From: Lachnospiraceae bacterium
Lineage (GTDB): Bacteria; Bacillota_A; Clostridia; Lachnospirales; Lachnospiraceae
Assembly: GCA_009911175.1 (NCBI GenBank)
Contig: QXWX01000075.1
Span: 1 to 32,927 of the forward strand
DNA: 32,927 nt
Direction of reading: 5' to 3'
Both the position numbers and the translations under genes were made by a program. Below, in pieces: positions 7,792 through 16,624 of the stretch; the stretch's first letter is position 1; every line of letters starts with the position of its first letter. A model generated the notes under the pieces. The model saw nothing but the letters and a program-made list of their open reading frames with translations, searched no databases and was not told the origin of the DNA.

Positions 7792-8841
7792 ATGTGGAAA
7801 AATCTTTGCTGGACCACGGACTATTTTATGAAGTTTATTGATGTTACAGGTTATTTCTATTCAGGTTCAAGTGCCGTTGTAGATTTGATTAGAGAATATG
7901 ACGATATTTATGAATGTAAAGCAGAAATACGTTTTATAAAAGATCCAGGTGGATTATTTGAATTGGAATATGCACTTGTACATAATTGGGATCTTATCAA
8001 TTCAACAGCGGCAGTGACCACATATTTGGATATGTGCAAAATATGGGCGAGGGGAAACGGCAGGAATCCTTTTTCTGTAAGTGGGCTGGGGTACGCCAGA
8101 AAATTGAATCCGGATTTTTATAAGTTATCGCAGGAGTTTATAGATAATATCACTACATATAAATACAAGGGAGATTATTATCATTATAAATTTAGAAAAG
8201 GCTATTTTAAATACATACTTGATAGATGGAGATGGGCTGCTGAGTACTTATCTAAAGGAAAAGTTAAAACTGCAAACAGAAATATTGAGGACTGTTATTT
8301 TATACATCCTACAGAGGAAGAGTATAATAAGGCCGTCAAAGAGTATATAGAAAAAATTTTCACCATGAATGGAATTACAGAAAACACTTCCATTTTACTT
8401 GACCAGGCAATATCTGCAAATCATCCGGAGGTATTATCTAAATACTTTAACGATGCAAAAATGATTATTGTTACAAGAGATCCTCGTGATATATATATAG
8501 ATATGAGTCAATGGGGGATGAACCTGGACGATAATATATATTCCAGGGAATCTGGTCTTAGATTTTCAATCAGACATAAACAACTATTAAATAACACACA
8601 TGATTCAAATAAAGATATTCTATATATAAAGTTTGAAGAGCTATGTTTAAATTACGATAAGCAGGTAAAAAAGATTGAAACATTTTTGGATATAAATTCA
8701 TCAAATCATACTTTAGTAAAGAAATATTTTGATCCGGAAAAATCAAAACATAACGTCGGAATTTGGAAAACAAATTATGATAAATATAAACAAGCAATTG
8801 ATGTGATTAAGGAAACTATGCCGGAGTATTGTGTATTATGA
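7792..8841 (+). CDS. Sulfotransferase-like protein
   Basis: A 349-residue protein resembling PAPS-dependent sulfotransferases. A phosphate-binding-like N-terminal stretch, VTGYFYSGSSAVVDLI, matches the 5'-phosphosulfate loop. IIVTRDPRDIYIDMSQW near residue 225 matches the 3'-phosphate loop (VxRDPRD). Between them are aromatic and lysine-rich segments with no recognised domain. If active, it would place sulfate on a sugar hydroxyl of the repeat unit. ATG 7792 has GGGAG very close upstream, so the ATG at 7828 (MKFIDVTGY) remains possible. Its stop overlaps the next gene by ATGA. No PAPS synthesis genes are in the window. The fold call is fairly secure, but the acceptor, and even sulfate as the transferred group, are unproven. 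Confidence 0.78.
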   Translation: MWKNLCWTTDYFMKFIDVTGYFYSGSSAVVDLIREYDDIYECKAEIRFIKDPGGLFELEYALVHNWDLINSTAAVTTYLDMCKIWARGNGRNPFSVSGLGYARKLNPDFYKLSQEFIDNITTYKYKGDYYHYKFRKGYFKYILDRWRWAAEYLSKGKVKTANRNIEDCYFIHPTEEEYNKAVKEYIEKIFTMNGITENTSILLDQAISANHPEVLSKYFNDAKMIIVTRDPRDIYIDMSQWGMNLDDNIYSRESGLRFSIRHKQLLNNTHDSNKDILYIKFEELCLNYDKQVKKIETFLDINSSNHTLVKKYFDPEKSKHNVGIWKTNYDKYKQAIDVIKETMPEYCVL

Positions 8842-10061
8842 AAAACTGTATTCTGATTTCTAATGTATATCCATATTTGAAGGGGGAAGTTTTTTTACAG
8901 AATGAATTGCCGTATTTGAGCAAGGAATATGATAATATATATATTTTTTCAGTATATGGTAATGTGAGAATGGAAGAAAAAAGAGATGTTCCGTTAAATG
9001 CAAAAGTGTTTCCGCTAGGTTTAGAATCAAAGAAATATAAGTATGTTGAATATACGGTTAAGGGATTAAAATGCAAAAACAATGAATTGAAAAAAATACC
9101 GTTATCAGCAAAACGTGCTGTGGCAAGCATATATGTAAGAGGAAAGGCAGAAGAAATATCAAGACAGATCCTATCATTAATTGATAGAGAAAAAATAGAT
9201 TGTCAGGATATTTTGATTTATGCATTTTGGTTTACTTATCAGGCAATTGCCGCTTGGATAATAAGAGATTTCTTGACAAAATTCGGAGGGCATGCAAAAG
9301 CAATATCACGCGCACACGGATATGATGTTTATTGGGAAAGGACAGCTGTGAACTATCATCCATATCAGGATTTAAGTTTAAAGATGTTGGATAAGATGTT
9401 CCCATGTTCCGAACATGGAAAGCAATATCTATTAAATAAATTTCCATGGGCAGCAGATCAGATTTGTGTGTCTCGATTAGGAACAAGGGATTATGGATTG
9501 GGAGAATATTCGGGCGAGAAGTCACTGGTCACATGCTGTGTATTTCACTCACTAAAGCGAATGCCGCTATTTGCTAAAGCATTTTGTATTATTGCAAAAT
9601 GTAATCCAAGTTTCAAATGGATTTGTATTGGAGATGGGGAAGAACTCGAGGAAGTCAAAAGGATTGTTTTATGTGAAAACATGGAAGAACAGGTAGAATT
9701 TATGGGAAGAATGACTTCGGATGAAGTATATGATTTGTATAAAAACCAAGGTGTAATGTATTTTTGTAACATAAGTACGACAGAAGGTCTTCCAGTATCC
9801 ATTATGGAGGCGTTTTCGTTTGGAATCCCTGCAATTGCAACAAATGTTGGAGGAACAAATGAGTTAGTCAATGACAATAACGGTGTACTTATTAATTCTG
9901 ATCTGACTGTGTATGACTTGGCTGAAACGCTTTTAGTTAATATAAACATTAGTGAGAAAGAGTATGCTGAAAAGCGGATAAATGCAAGAAAAACATGGGA
10001 AACACTTTGCTCAGCAGAAAAAAACTACACGGAATTTCTTGATAAAATTAATCAAACATAA
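8838..10061 (+). CDS. Glycosyltransferase family 4
   Basis: A GT-B retaining glycosyltransferase of 407 residues. The N-terminal half contains the SRAHGYDVYWE acceptor-domain motif seen in many capsule GT4 enzymes. The C-terminal half has CIGDGEELEEVKRI, EFMGRMTSDEVYDLY and TEGLPVSIMEAFSFGIPAIA, the last being the classic E-x7-E donor motif, followed by TNVGGTNELV. I chose ATG 8838, overlapping the sulfotransferase stop, with GGAG at 8823-8826; a TTG at 8829 is less likely. It adds one sugar of the repeat unit at the cytoplasmic face. The donor is unknown. Confidence 0.92.
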   Translation: MKNCILISNVYPYLKGEVFLQNELPYLSKEYDNIYIFSVYGNVRMEEKRDVPLNAKVFPLGLESKKYKYVEYTVKGLKCKNNELKKIPLSAKRAVASIYVRGKAEEISRQILSLIDREKIDCQDILIYAFWFTYQAIAAWIIRDFLTKFGGHAKAISRAHGYDVYWERTAVNYHPYQDLSLKMLDKMFPCSEHGKQYLLNKFPWAADQICVSRLGTRDYGLGEYSGEKSLVTCCVFHSLKRMPLFAKAFCIIAKCNPSFKWICIGDGEELEEVKRIVLCENMEEQVEFMGRMTSDEVYDLYKNQGVMYFCNISTTEGLPVSIMEAFSFGIPAIATNVGGTNELVNDNNGVLINSDLTVYDLAETLLVNINISEKEYAEKRINARKTWETLCSAEKNYTEFLDKINQT

Positions 10062-10080
10062 AACAAGGAAACAAAAATGT

Positions 10081-11055
10081 ATGGTAGACTTATCTATTAT
10101 TATTCCTGCTTATAACATGGAAAAATATATTTTACGTTCCATCAACAGCGCTCTTATACAAAATGGCATTGAAATAGAAATTATTGTAGTCAATGATGGG
10201 TCGAGTGATTCGACTCGATTTATTGTGGAAGACATTCAAAGCAGAGATAAAAGGGTAAAGTTAATCAATCAATCCAACCAGGGGTTATATAGAGCACGTT
10301 CCAAAGGGGTGAAATATTCTAAGGGAAAATATATAACATTTATTGATGCCGATGACTATATTGATGAAAATTTTTATTCTGACTTAATTGTTAAAATGAA
10401 GGATGAAAAAATCGATATTCTTGAGTTTGGCTATCGAAAAGTAAATGGAACGGAAATTCTATATGAAGAACGTTTTCATGAGGGGCATAAGGATAGGATT
10501 GAGGCTGCGAAAACTGTTATTACAAAATTCAATAGTTCATGCTCTAATTGTAATAAAATATATTCTGCTTTTTGCTTAAAATCTCACACATTTGATGAAA
10601 ATATCAGAATGTATGAAGAAGACATGCTTATAAATCTCAAAGCAATGAGTGTCATTGATAAATATTATACGGCAAATGCAATTGGATATAATTACTCTTG
10701 CAGAGAAAATAGTATAACAACGGCTCAAAAAAGTATAAAGATATTGGATGTTCTTGATACATGGGAATGTATATATGATTTCGTAAAAGAGAATTTTCCG
10801 CAGGTACTTACGGTTTGTGCTATGACATATTGTGCTAGATTGGCTCTATATTATTGTATCGCTGATCAAATCACAAAAAATCCAAAAGAATATGTTAGGC
10901 TGATTCAAAGATTTAAAGATATTTTTAACGAGAATAATTTAAGGCTGTATGATTTTAGATATGAATCAAAAAATAGAATAGTTATGATTAAACTATTCTC
11001 ATTTTCGCCTCAATTATGTAGCTTTATTTACAGGATAAGAAATCCAAGAATATAA
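10081..11055 (+). CDS. Glycosyltransferase family 2
   Basis: A GT-A inverting glycosyltransferase of 324 residues. DLSIIIPAYNMEKYI opens the protein, then EIIVVNDGSSDSTRFIVED, the QSNQGLYRARSKGVKYSKG nucleotide-binding loop, and the metal-binding FIDADDYID (DXD-type). The C-terminal third is lysine- and tyrosine-rich without a clear domain, as is common for capsule GT2 enzymes. The start is ATG 10081, preceded by AAGGAA at 10065-10070; an in-frame ATG at 9982 lies inside the previous gene. It acts in the cytoplasm on the lipid-linked oligosaccharide. Substrate specificity is not visible. Confidence 0.93.
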   Translation: MVDLSIIIPAYNMEKYILRSINSALIQNGIEIEIIVVNDGSSDSTRFIVEDIQSRDKRVKLINQSNQGLYRARSKGVKYSKGKYITFIDADDYIDENFYSDLIVKMKDEKIDILEFGYRKVNGTEILYEERFHEGHKDRIEAAKTVITKFNSSCSNCNKIYSAFCLKSHTFDENIRMYEEDMLINLKAMSVIDKYYTANAIGYNYSCRENSITTAQKSIKILDVLDTWECIYDFVKENFPQVLTVCAMTYCARLALYYCIADQITKNPKEYVRLIQRFKDIFNENNLRLYDFRYESKNRIVMIKLFSFSPQLCSFIYRIRNPRI

Positions 11056-11102
11056 GATTAGACAAAATTATCCATAGTTGTTTTATATCAGGTAGAAATT
11101 AT

Positions 11103-12623
11103 ATGTATTATGTCTTTAAAGATGATTACGTAAGAATAAAAAAAATAGTGATAAGTCGTGAAAATAAATATATGCTTTTGACATTTCTGTTATCGACACT
11201 TAATGTATTTACCTTTGACAGACAAAATGTGGCACTGCTTTTGGCGATTATAGAAACGGCTATTGTTATACTTTTTTTGCTTAAATGGGATATTAATAAC
11301 TTTTTGATATCATATACGTTGTTTTCATCGACAACAATTGAGAGTTCTCTATTTACTTTAGGCTCTCATAGTTCAGGATTGTATTCTTTTTTTCATTTGC
11401 CGGTTCTGAGTTACTATCATTTGTTTTTCCTAATATTTATTGCCTATTTTGTAAACTTATACAAAAATAGAAAGATGATGTTTCATTTAAAAACGCTCTC
11501 GGGAAAACTTGTGATATCTTTTTTAATTGGTTGTTTGGCTACTGCAATAACTATGTTGTTAAATGATAATAGCATTAATAACATATCCGGAATGTATAGG
11601 TTCATAATTATTGATGCCTATAATGCTCTCTGGCTGCTGTTTTTGTGTGCTTTATTATGGGATAGGATTAAATATGACGAAGAGTTTAGAGGGAATATTG
11701 AGCAGCTGATATATGGTATTCTCTGTGGAGTTGTGATAGCTGGAATCGTGTCATTACTATTTAGACAAATATATGTAAAAAATGAAACAGCTTCATTCTT
11801 GATTGTACCACTTATACTTTTCTTTTCTCCGGGATTGATTTTATTTTACTTTAAAAAGGAGAAAGGTACGAAGTATCTTATATTCGGAATACTTTCTCTG
11901 CTTTTACAAGCAAAATATTCCGTTGGAATACCAGGTGCATGGTGGCTTTATGTTGCTTTGATTCTATTTACATTTTTTGTTCGTATTTTTAAGAATGTAT
12001 TCAATAAAGGCACGGCATTTAAGAGTATTTCTGTAATAACGATATTGATAATGGCATTGCTTATGCTTAGTCCGTATATAATCCATTTATTTTCCAGGGG
12101 GGTTAATGCTAATTCTTCATACATTGCCTATAAGTTTTCAACTTTAATTAATTTGCTTCATGTTTCAAATGGAAGATCATTATGGTATGAGTCATTGGGC
12201 AATTCTATTGGTGTAAGAGTGGACGCTATTGTGAATTGCTTTATAGAGATTACTAAAAATCCGGTATATTTCCTTATAGGTAAAGGGTATGGCGGAACAA
12301 TTCAAAAAAATTGGGGGGTATATAATTGGAATATATCTGGTGCGACTTACCCGGACGTTCAGATTGATTCCGGAGTTTACTCTTCATTCCATACAGGAAT
12401 AGCAGAATTGATTATAAATTTCGGCCTGATAGGAATTATTTTGATAATAATTCTATGCAGAGATATGATAAAGAGTATTTTTAAGAGAAGAGAAAATGGA
12501 TGGGTTATAATAGGTGTGTTTTGGTTATTTGTTTTCCTATACTTTTATCACAGTATGTTTTTAGGCGCATCAATTTTGGTATATGGAGTATTTTTGAATA
12601 AAAATGAAAAATTGAGATCTTGA
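11103..12623 (+). CDS. wzy: Wzy-type O-antigen/capsule polymerase
   Basis: A 506-residue integral membrane protein with about 11-12 predicted hydrophobic segments spread from residue 20 to the C-terminus. A long polar stretch lies between roughly residues 330 and 430, in the position of the large extracellular loop of polymerases. That loop contains NGRSLWYES and GKGYGGTIQKNWG followed by a histidine-containing SSFHTGIAELI segment, resembling the RxxxW and (F/Y)HN-type region of O-antigen polymerase/ligase proteins. It is the only polymerase candidate here and pairs with the flippase at 18932. It would join lipid-linked repeat units outside the membrane. Sequence conservation in this family is always low, so the call rests on topology and context. 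Confidence 0.8.
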   Translation: MYYVFKDDYVRIKKIVISRENKYMLLTFLLSTLNVFTFDRQNVALLLAIIETAIVILFLLKWDINNFLISYTLFSSTTIESSLFTLGSHSSGLYSFFHLPVLSYYHLFFLIFIAYFVNLYKNRKMMFHLKTLSGKLVISFLIGCLATAITMLLNDNSINNISGMYRFIIIDAYNALWLLFLCALLWDRIKYDEEFRGNIEQLIYGILCGVVIAGIVSLLFRQIYVKNETASFLIVPLILFFSPGLILFYFKKEKGTKYLIFGILSLLLQAKYSVGIPGAWWLYVALILFTFFVRIFKNVFNKGTAFKSISVITILIMALLMLSPYIIHLFSRGVNANSSYIAYKFSTLINLLHVSNGRSLWYESLGNSIGVRVDAIVNCFIEITKNPVYFLIGKGYGGTIQKNWGVYNWNISGATYPDVQIDSGVYSSFHTGIAELIINFGLIGIILIIILCRDMIKSIFKRRENGWVIIGVFWLFVFLYFYHSMFLGASILVYGVFLNKNEKLRS

Positions 12624-12664
12624 CACAAGAATTTATTTGTTGGGTCCTGAAAGAGGAAATTATT

Positions 12665-13777
12665 ATGAGAATCCTTTATGTAAATATCTGTGAAGAAAGA
12701 GCATATACAGGACATCGGCTTTTTGATATTGAATGGGCCGATGGATTATCTATGATTGGTAAGGTTGATCTTATACAACCTCATGAAAACTGGTTTCAAA
12801 ATGTACCGGAAAAGATAAATTTAATCACCTATAATTATGATTCACATGATCATTCTGTGTTAAATACTGCTTTTTTTCATAAAGGATTACTTGAAAGAAT
12901 TGATTTGCATCATCATGTGGTGAATGGAAGATTTTTTAGATATATAGAAAAACTAGATAAGATGAATAGATATGATGTGATCCTTGCTGCTCATATTGAC
13001 TATTTAATGTTTAATTTTAGATTTTGGAATTCAAAATTAACTAAAAAAATCTATTTGATTGAACATAGCCCTGTTATATATAATAATAAATACTATCGTA
13101 TGTTTTGCGCTTTATATAAGAACAAGATCAAGCATATTGTAATGGAAAAGGCCGCTTTACCATACTATATCGGAAAGCTTGGTATTAAGACGGAGTTAGT
13201 GAAGTATATACCGCATCCGTTAAATGTTATTAAAGAGGTGAATACAAATATAATCAATAAATATAAAATTGTTGGGTTATCAAATAGTAATTCCGATCTG
13301 GAAATCCAAAAGATAGTAGAATTTGAAAAGAACACAAATTATTTTAAGGATCATGAAATATCTGTTATCTTAAGATCGAAAAATATAAGATTCGATAATG
13401 GAGCTTTAATTGTATTTACGGGAAAATTTGGTTTGTCATTTCATGATTTTTATTCTTATGTTCTAAATGCCGAGATGTTTCTTCTGCCATTTCCAACTGA
13501 TTTTGGAGCTCGTACTTCCGGAACTATTATTGATGGCCTTTCGAATAGAAAACCTGTAGTGGGGACAATGTTTGAGACAATGATTCAATATAGTAAGGAT
13601 TATTCAGAAATTTGCAAAACATATTGTACGGTTGACGAAATGATAGAAAAAATAGAATATTTTCTTAGTAGTGATCATATTCAAAGTCAGGAAGATGATT
13701 TTTCAAGATTTTTAGATGATCGTTCTCCTGATGAGATGAAACGTATTTATATGGAGACATTTAGTCAAATGAATTGA
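12665..13777 (+). CDS. Divergent GT-B-like glycosyltransferase
   Basis: A 370-residue protein with a loosely recognisable GT-B layout. The N-terminus MRILYVNICEERAYTGHRLF is a first Rossmann strand. IYLIEHSPVIYNNK and IPHPLNV match the inter-domain region. The C-terminal half has LLPFPTDFGARTSGTIIDGLSNRKPVVG, a donor-binding-like loop in which the usual E-x7-E pattern is replaced. The start is ATG 12665, with AGAGG at 12652-12656; an in-frame ATG at 12620 overlaps the polymerase stop. It has no close named relative that I recognise. It lies just upstream of the acyltransferase-phosphonate block, so it could act on the phosphonylated sugar or, more speculatively, be involved in transfer of the phosphonate itself. 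Confidence 0.65.
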   Translation: MRILYVNICEERAYTGHRLFDIEWADGLSMIGKVDLIQPHENWFQNVPEKINLITYNYDSHDHSVLNTAFFHKGLLERIDLHHHVVNGRFFRYIEKLDKMNRYDVILAAHIDYLMFNFRFWNSKLTKKIYLIEHSPVIYNNKYYRMFCALYKNKIKHIVMEKAALPYYIGKLGIKTELVKYIPHPLNVIKEVNTNIINKYKIVGLSNSNSDLEIQKIVEFEKNTNYFKDHEISVILRSKNIRFDNGALIVFTGKFGLSFHDFYSYVLNAEMFLLPFPTDFGARTSGTIIDGLSNRKPVVGTMFETMIQYSKDYSEICKTYCTVDEMIEKIEYFLSSDHIQSQEDDFSRFLDDRSPDEMKRIYMETFSQMN

Positions 13778-13831
13778 GAGTACTCGAAATGTTTTTAGTT
13801 GTTTTTCATTTGATACTTTGAAGGAGATACT

Positions 13832-14584
13832 ATGTCAAAAATTTTCAGCTTCTTTAACAAAGTGGCTCGTTATCTTGTTTATGGGTATAAAAGTAACGGA
13901 AAATTGTATTTAAAGCATTTAAAAGATAAAGGGATGTGCATAGGAGATGGGGTAGTTCTTTTCAGTGCGCAGACGACTATGATTGATGAAAGTGTTCCAT
14001 ATATGGTTACGATTGGGAAGAATGTACAAATTACAGGAGGAGTGATAATTCTGTCCCATGACTATGGATGGAGTACATTAAAGGCAGTTTATGGTGATGT
14101 CCTGGGAAGTACAAGGCCGACTTTTATTGGAGACAATGTATATATCGGGATGAATGCAATAATTTTGGCAGGAGCGCATATAGGGAATAACGTTGTTATT
14201 GGTGCAAATTCAGTGGTTTCAGGAAATATACCTGATAACTGTGTTGCTGTTGGAAGTCCATGTAAACCAATTTATTCATTAGAAGAATATCATAATAAAC
14301 GTAAGGCTGCACAATTGAATGAAGCAGTGGATATCATTAGAAATTATGTGGACTGCTATGGTAAAAAGCCTCCAAAAGAAAAACTTTATGAACATTTTTG
14401 GCTTTTCGAAAAAGATGACAGCCATCTTCCAGAGCACTTTGTTTTTCAAAATAACTTAATGCCGGGAAGTGAAGCAATGACGTGGAATAATTTTAAAAAT
14501 CATGATACAGTCTTTGCAAACTATGATGAGTTAGTTGAATATGCACTAAAAAATAAGAAACAGGGAATGGTTGAAGTGGAATGA
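13832..14584 (+). CDS. Hexapeptide-repeat acyltransferase with C-terminal extension
   Basis: A 250-residue left-handed beta-helix acyltransferase. Residues of about 35-150 carry the repeats, with VTIGKNVQITGG, the catalytic-type histidine in IILSHDYGWS, and IGDNVYIGMNAIILAGAHIGNNVVIGAN, ending in NCVAVGSPCKPIYS. Relatives are maltose/galactoside O-acetyltransferase-like capsule acetylases. Residues 160-250 form an alpha-helical extension (PPKEKLYEHFWLFEKDD region) that I do not recognise. AAGGAG at 13821-13826 sets the start. The last four bases overlap the start of the phosphonate fusion gene, so the two are translationally coupled. This hints that it modifies a sugar that also bears the phosphonate, but O-acetylation of any residue is possible. 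Confidence 0.85.
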   Translation: MSKIFSFFNKVARYLVYGYKSNGKLYLKHLKDKGMCIGDGVVLFSAQTTMIDESVPYMVTIGKNVQITGGVIILSHDYGWSTLKAVYGDVLGSTRPTFIGDNVYIGMNAIILAGAHIGNNVVIGANSVVSGNIPDNCVAVGSPCKPIYSLEEYHNKRKAAQLNEAVDIIRNYVDCYGKKPPKEKLYEHFWLFEKDDSHLPEHFVFQNNLMPGSEAMTWNNFKNHDTVFANYDELVEYALKNKKQGMVEVE

Positions 14585-16623
14585 AAGCTCTAATATTGAA
14601 CTCAGGAATGGGAAAACGCATGGGTGTGTTGACATCAGAACAGCCTAAATGCATGACAGAAATAAGCTCAAATGAGACGATTATCTCTCGACAGTTAAAG
14701 ATGCTCGCTGATGCTGGTATTGAAAGTATTGTTATTACAACAGGATATTTTGATGGCGTTCTGGTAAATTATGTAGAGAGTTTAGAGTTACCATTAGATA
14801 TTACATTCATAAAAAATGAACAATACAGCAGTACAAACTATATTTATAGTATTTACTGTGCAAGAGAATATTTGGATGATGATATAATTCTGATGCATGG
14901 AGATATGGTATTTGAGAACTCTGTATTTGATGATGTAATGGCAGCAGAGGAGTCTGTTATGACTGTAAGCTCTACAGTATCTCTTCCAGAGAAGGATTTC
15001 AAAGCGGTTATTAAGGAGGATAGAATTTCTGCAATTGGAATTGAGTTCTTTAGTGAAGCTGTAGCAGCTCAGCCATTATATAAATTAAACCATTCTGATT
15101 GGAGAGTATGGCTGGATAATATTATTGCGTTCTGCGATGGCAAGGAGGAAGCAAAGAGAAAGTGCTATGCGGAAAATGCATTTAATGAAGTATCATCAGA
15201 CTCCATTATCAAGCCTCTTGACGTACAAGACCGTTTATGTAACGAGGTTGACAATCCGGAGGACTTAGCAGTAGTTAGCTCTAAACTTCATAGAATACAA
15301 AATCAAACGGTTTATATGTGCTTTAGTACGGATATGCTGCATGGCGGTCATATAAATATGATCCGAAAAGCACAGAGACTTGGTAAGCTTATTATTGGAG
15401 TTATGTCCGATGAGGTGGTAGCAAGTTATAAACGTTATCCGCTTCTTCCATATGAAGACCGTAGGGAAATGTTCAGTTCTATTTCGGGAGTTTGGAAAGT
15501 TGTGAGGCAGGACAGCCTCAGCTATAAAGATAATATAGAAAAGTACAAACCATCTTTTGTTGTTCATGGTGATGACTGGCAGACTGGATTCCAGAAACCA
15601 ATCCGCGATGAAGTGGTAAGCGTTTTGGCTTCTTATGGTGGCAGGCTGGTTGAATATCCATATACTGTTGATAAAAAATATAGAGATATTGAGGCAAGGA
15701 CGAAAACAGAGTTATCAACGCCGGACATCAGGCGAGGAAGACTTAGGAAGTCTATAGAGATGAAGGGGCTGATTACAGCGATGGAGGCTCACGATGGCCT
15801 TACCGGTCTTATTGTTGAGAACACTGTTGTTTATAACAAAGGTGAGGGACATCGGTTTGATGCTATGTGGGTTAGCAGCCTGTGTGATTCAACAGCAAAG
15901 GGAAAGCCGGATATTGAGCTGGTGGATATGACCAGTCGTTTTCGGACTATCGAGGATTTAATGGAGGTTACGACAAAACCTGTCATTTTTGACGGCGATA
16001 CAGGTGGACGTACTGAACATTTCATTTATACGGTAAGGAGTCTCGAACGCCTTGGTGTTTCTATGGTAATTATTGAAGATAAAACAGGGCTTAAGAAAAA
16101 CAGTCTGTTTGGAACGGAAGTAAAACAGACACAGGACAGTATAGAAAATTTCTGCGAAAAAATTTCTGCTGGTAAGAACGCACAGAAAACCAGAGATTTC
16201 ATGATATGTGCAAGGATTGAAAGCTTGATTTTAGAACAGGGAATGGATGATGCTTTGAATCGTGCTGCGGCATATGTGAATGCAGGGGCTGATGCTGTTA
16301 TGATTCATAGCAGAAAGAAAAAACCAGATGAGATATTTGAATTTATAGAAAGATTTAGGAAAAATGATTTGAGAACTCCGATAGTCGTGGTTCCAACAAG
16401 CTTTAACACAGTTACAGAGGAAGAGTTTAGGAAACGCGGAGTAAACATAGTTATTTACGCAAATCACCTTATGAGGGCTACAGTTCCGGCTATCCAAAAG
16501 GCAGCGGAAATCATATTGACAAATCACAGGTCTTATGAATGTGATGATATGTTAATGCCATTTTCAGAAATTATAAGGCTGATACCGGATGATGGAGATG
16601 TGATAACTCAGGGAAGGATGTAA
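14581..16623 (+). CDS. aepX: Three-domain fusion: LicC/PntC-like nucleotidyltransferase, HxGH cytidylyltransferase, PEP mutase
   Basis: A 680-residue protein with three enzyme domains. Residues 1-235 are a LicC/PntC-like nucleotidyltransferase: LNSGMGKRM binding loop, QPKCMTEI lysine, and LMHGDMVFE metal site. Residues about 240-375 are a TagD/ethanolamine-phosphate-type cytidylyltransferase: DMLHGGH (HxGH, near 254), YPLLPYEDRREMF, VVHGDDW, and a degenerate RTKTELST in place of RTxGIST. Residues about 390-680 are phosphoenolpyruvate mutase, with the diagnostic EDKTGLKKNS loop near 499 and an FDGDTGG metal-site stretch. The mutase rearranges phosphoenolpyruvate to phosphonopyruvate. One or both transferase domains would activate the final phosphonate with CTP. 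The next two genes complete the pathway to 2-hydroxyethylphosphonate. The gene is coupled by ATGA to the upstream acyltransferase. Mutase-cytidylyltransferase fusions are known in capsule loci; the extra first domain is less usual. Confidence 0.93.
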   Translation: MKALILNSGMGKRMGVLTSEQPKCMTEISSNETIISRQLKMLADAGIESIVITTGYFDGVLVNYVESLELPLDITFIKNEQYSSTNYIYSIYCAREYLDDDIILMHGDMVFENSVFDDVMAAEESVMTVSSTVSLPEKDFKAVIKEDRISAIGIEFFSEAVAAQPLYKLNHSDWRVWLDNIIAFCDGKEEAKRKCYAENAFNEVSSDSIIKPLDVQDRLCNEVDNPEDLAVVSSKLHRIQNQTVYMCFSTDMLHGGHINMIRKAQRLGKLIIGVMSDEVVASYKRYPLLPYEDRREMFSSISGVWKVVRQDSLSYKDNIEKYKPSFVVHGDDWQTGFQKPIRDEVVSVLASYGGRLVEYPYTVDKKYRDIEARTKTELSTPDIRRGRLRKSIEMKGLITAMEAHDGLTGLIVENTVVYNKGEGHRFDAMWVSSLCDSTAKGKPDIELVDMTSRFRTIEDLMEVTTKPVIFDGDTGGRTEHFIYTVRSLERLGVSMVIIEDKTGLKKNSLFGTEVKQTQDSIENFCEKISAGKNAQKTRDFMICARIESLILEQGMDDALNRAAAYVNAGADAVMIHSRKKKPDEIFEFIERFRKNDLRTPIVVVPTSFNTVTEEEFRKRGVNIVIYANHLMRATVPAIQKAAEIILTNHRSYECDDMLMPFSEIIRLIPDDGDVITQGRM

Positions 16624-16624
16624 A

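Noticed and set aside
12098..12317. Six-G runs in the polymerase gene as further slippage tracts
   Set aside because: Runs of six G are short for phase variation and can occur by chance in Trp/Arg-Gly codons.
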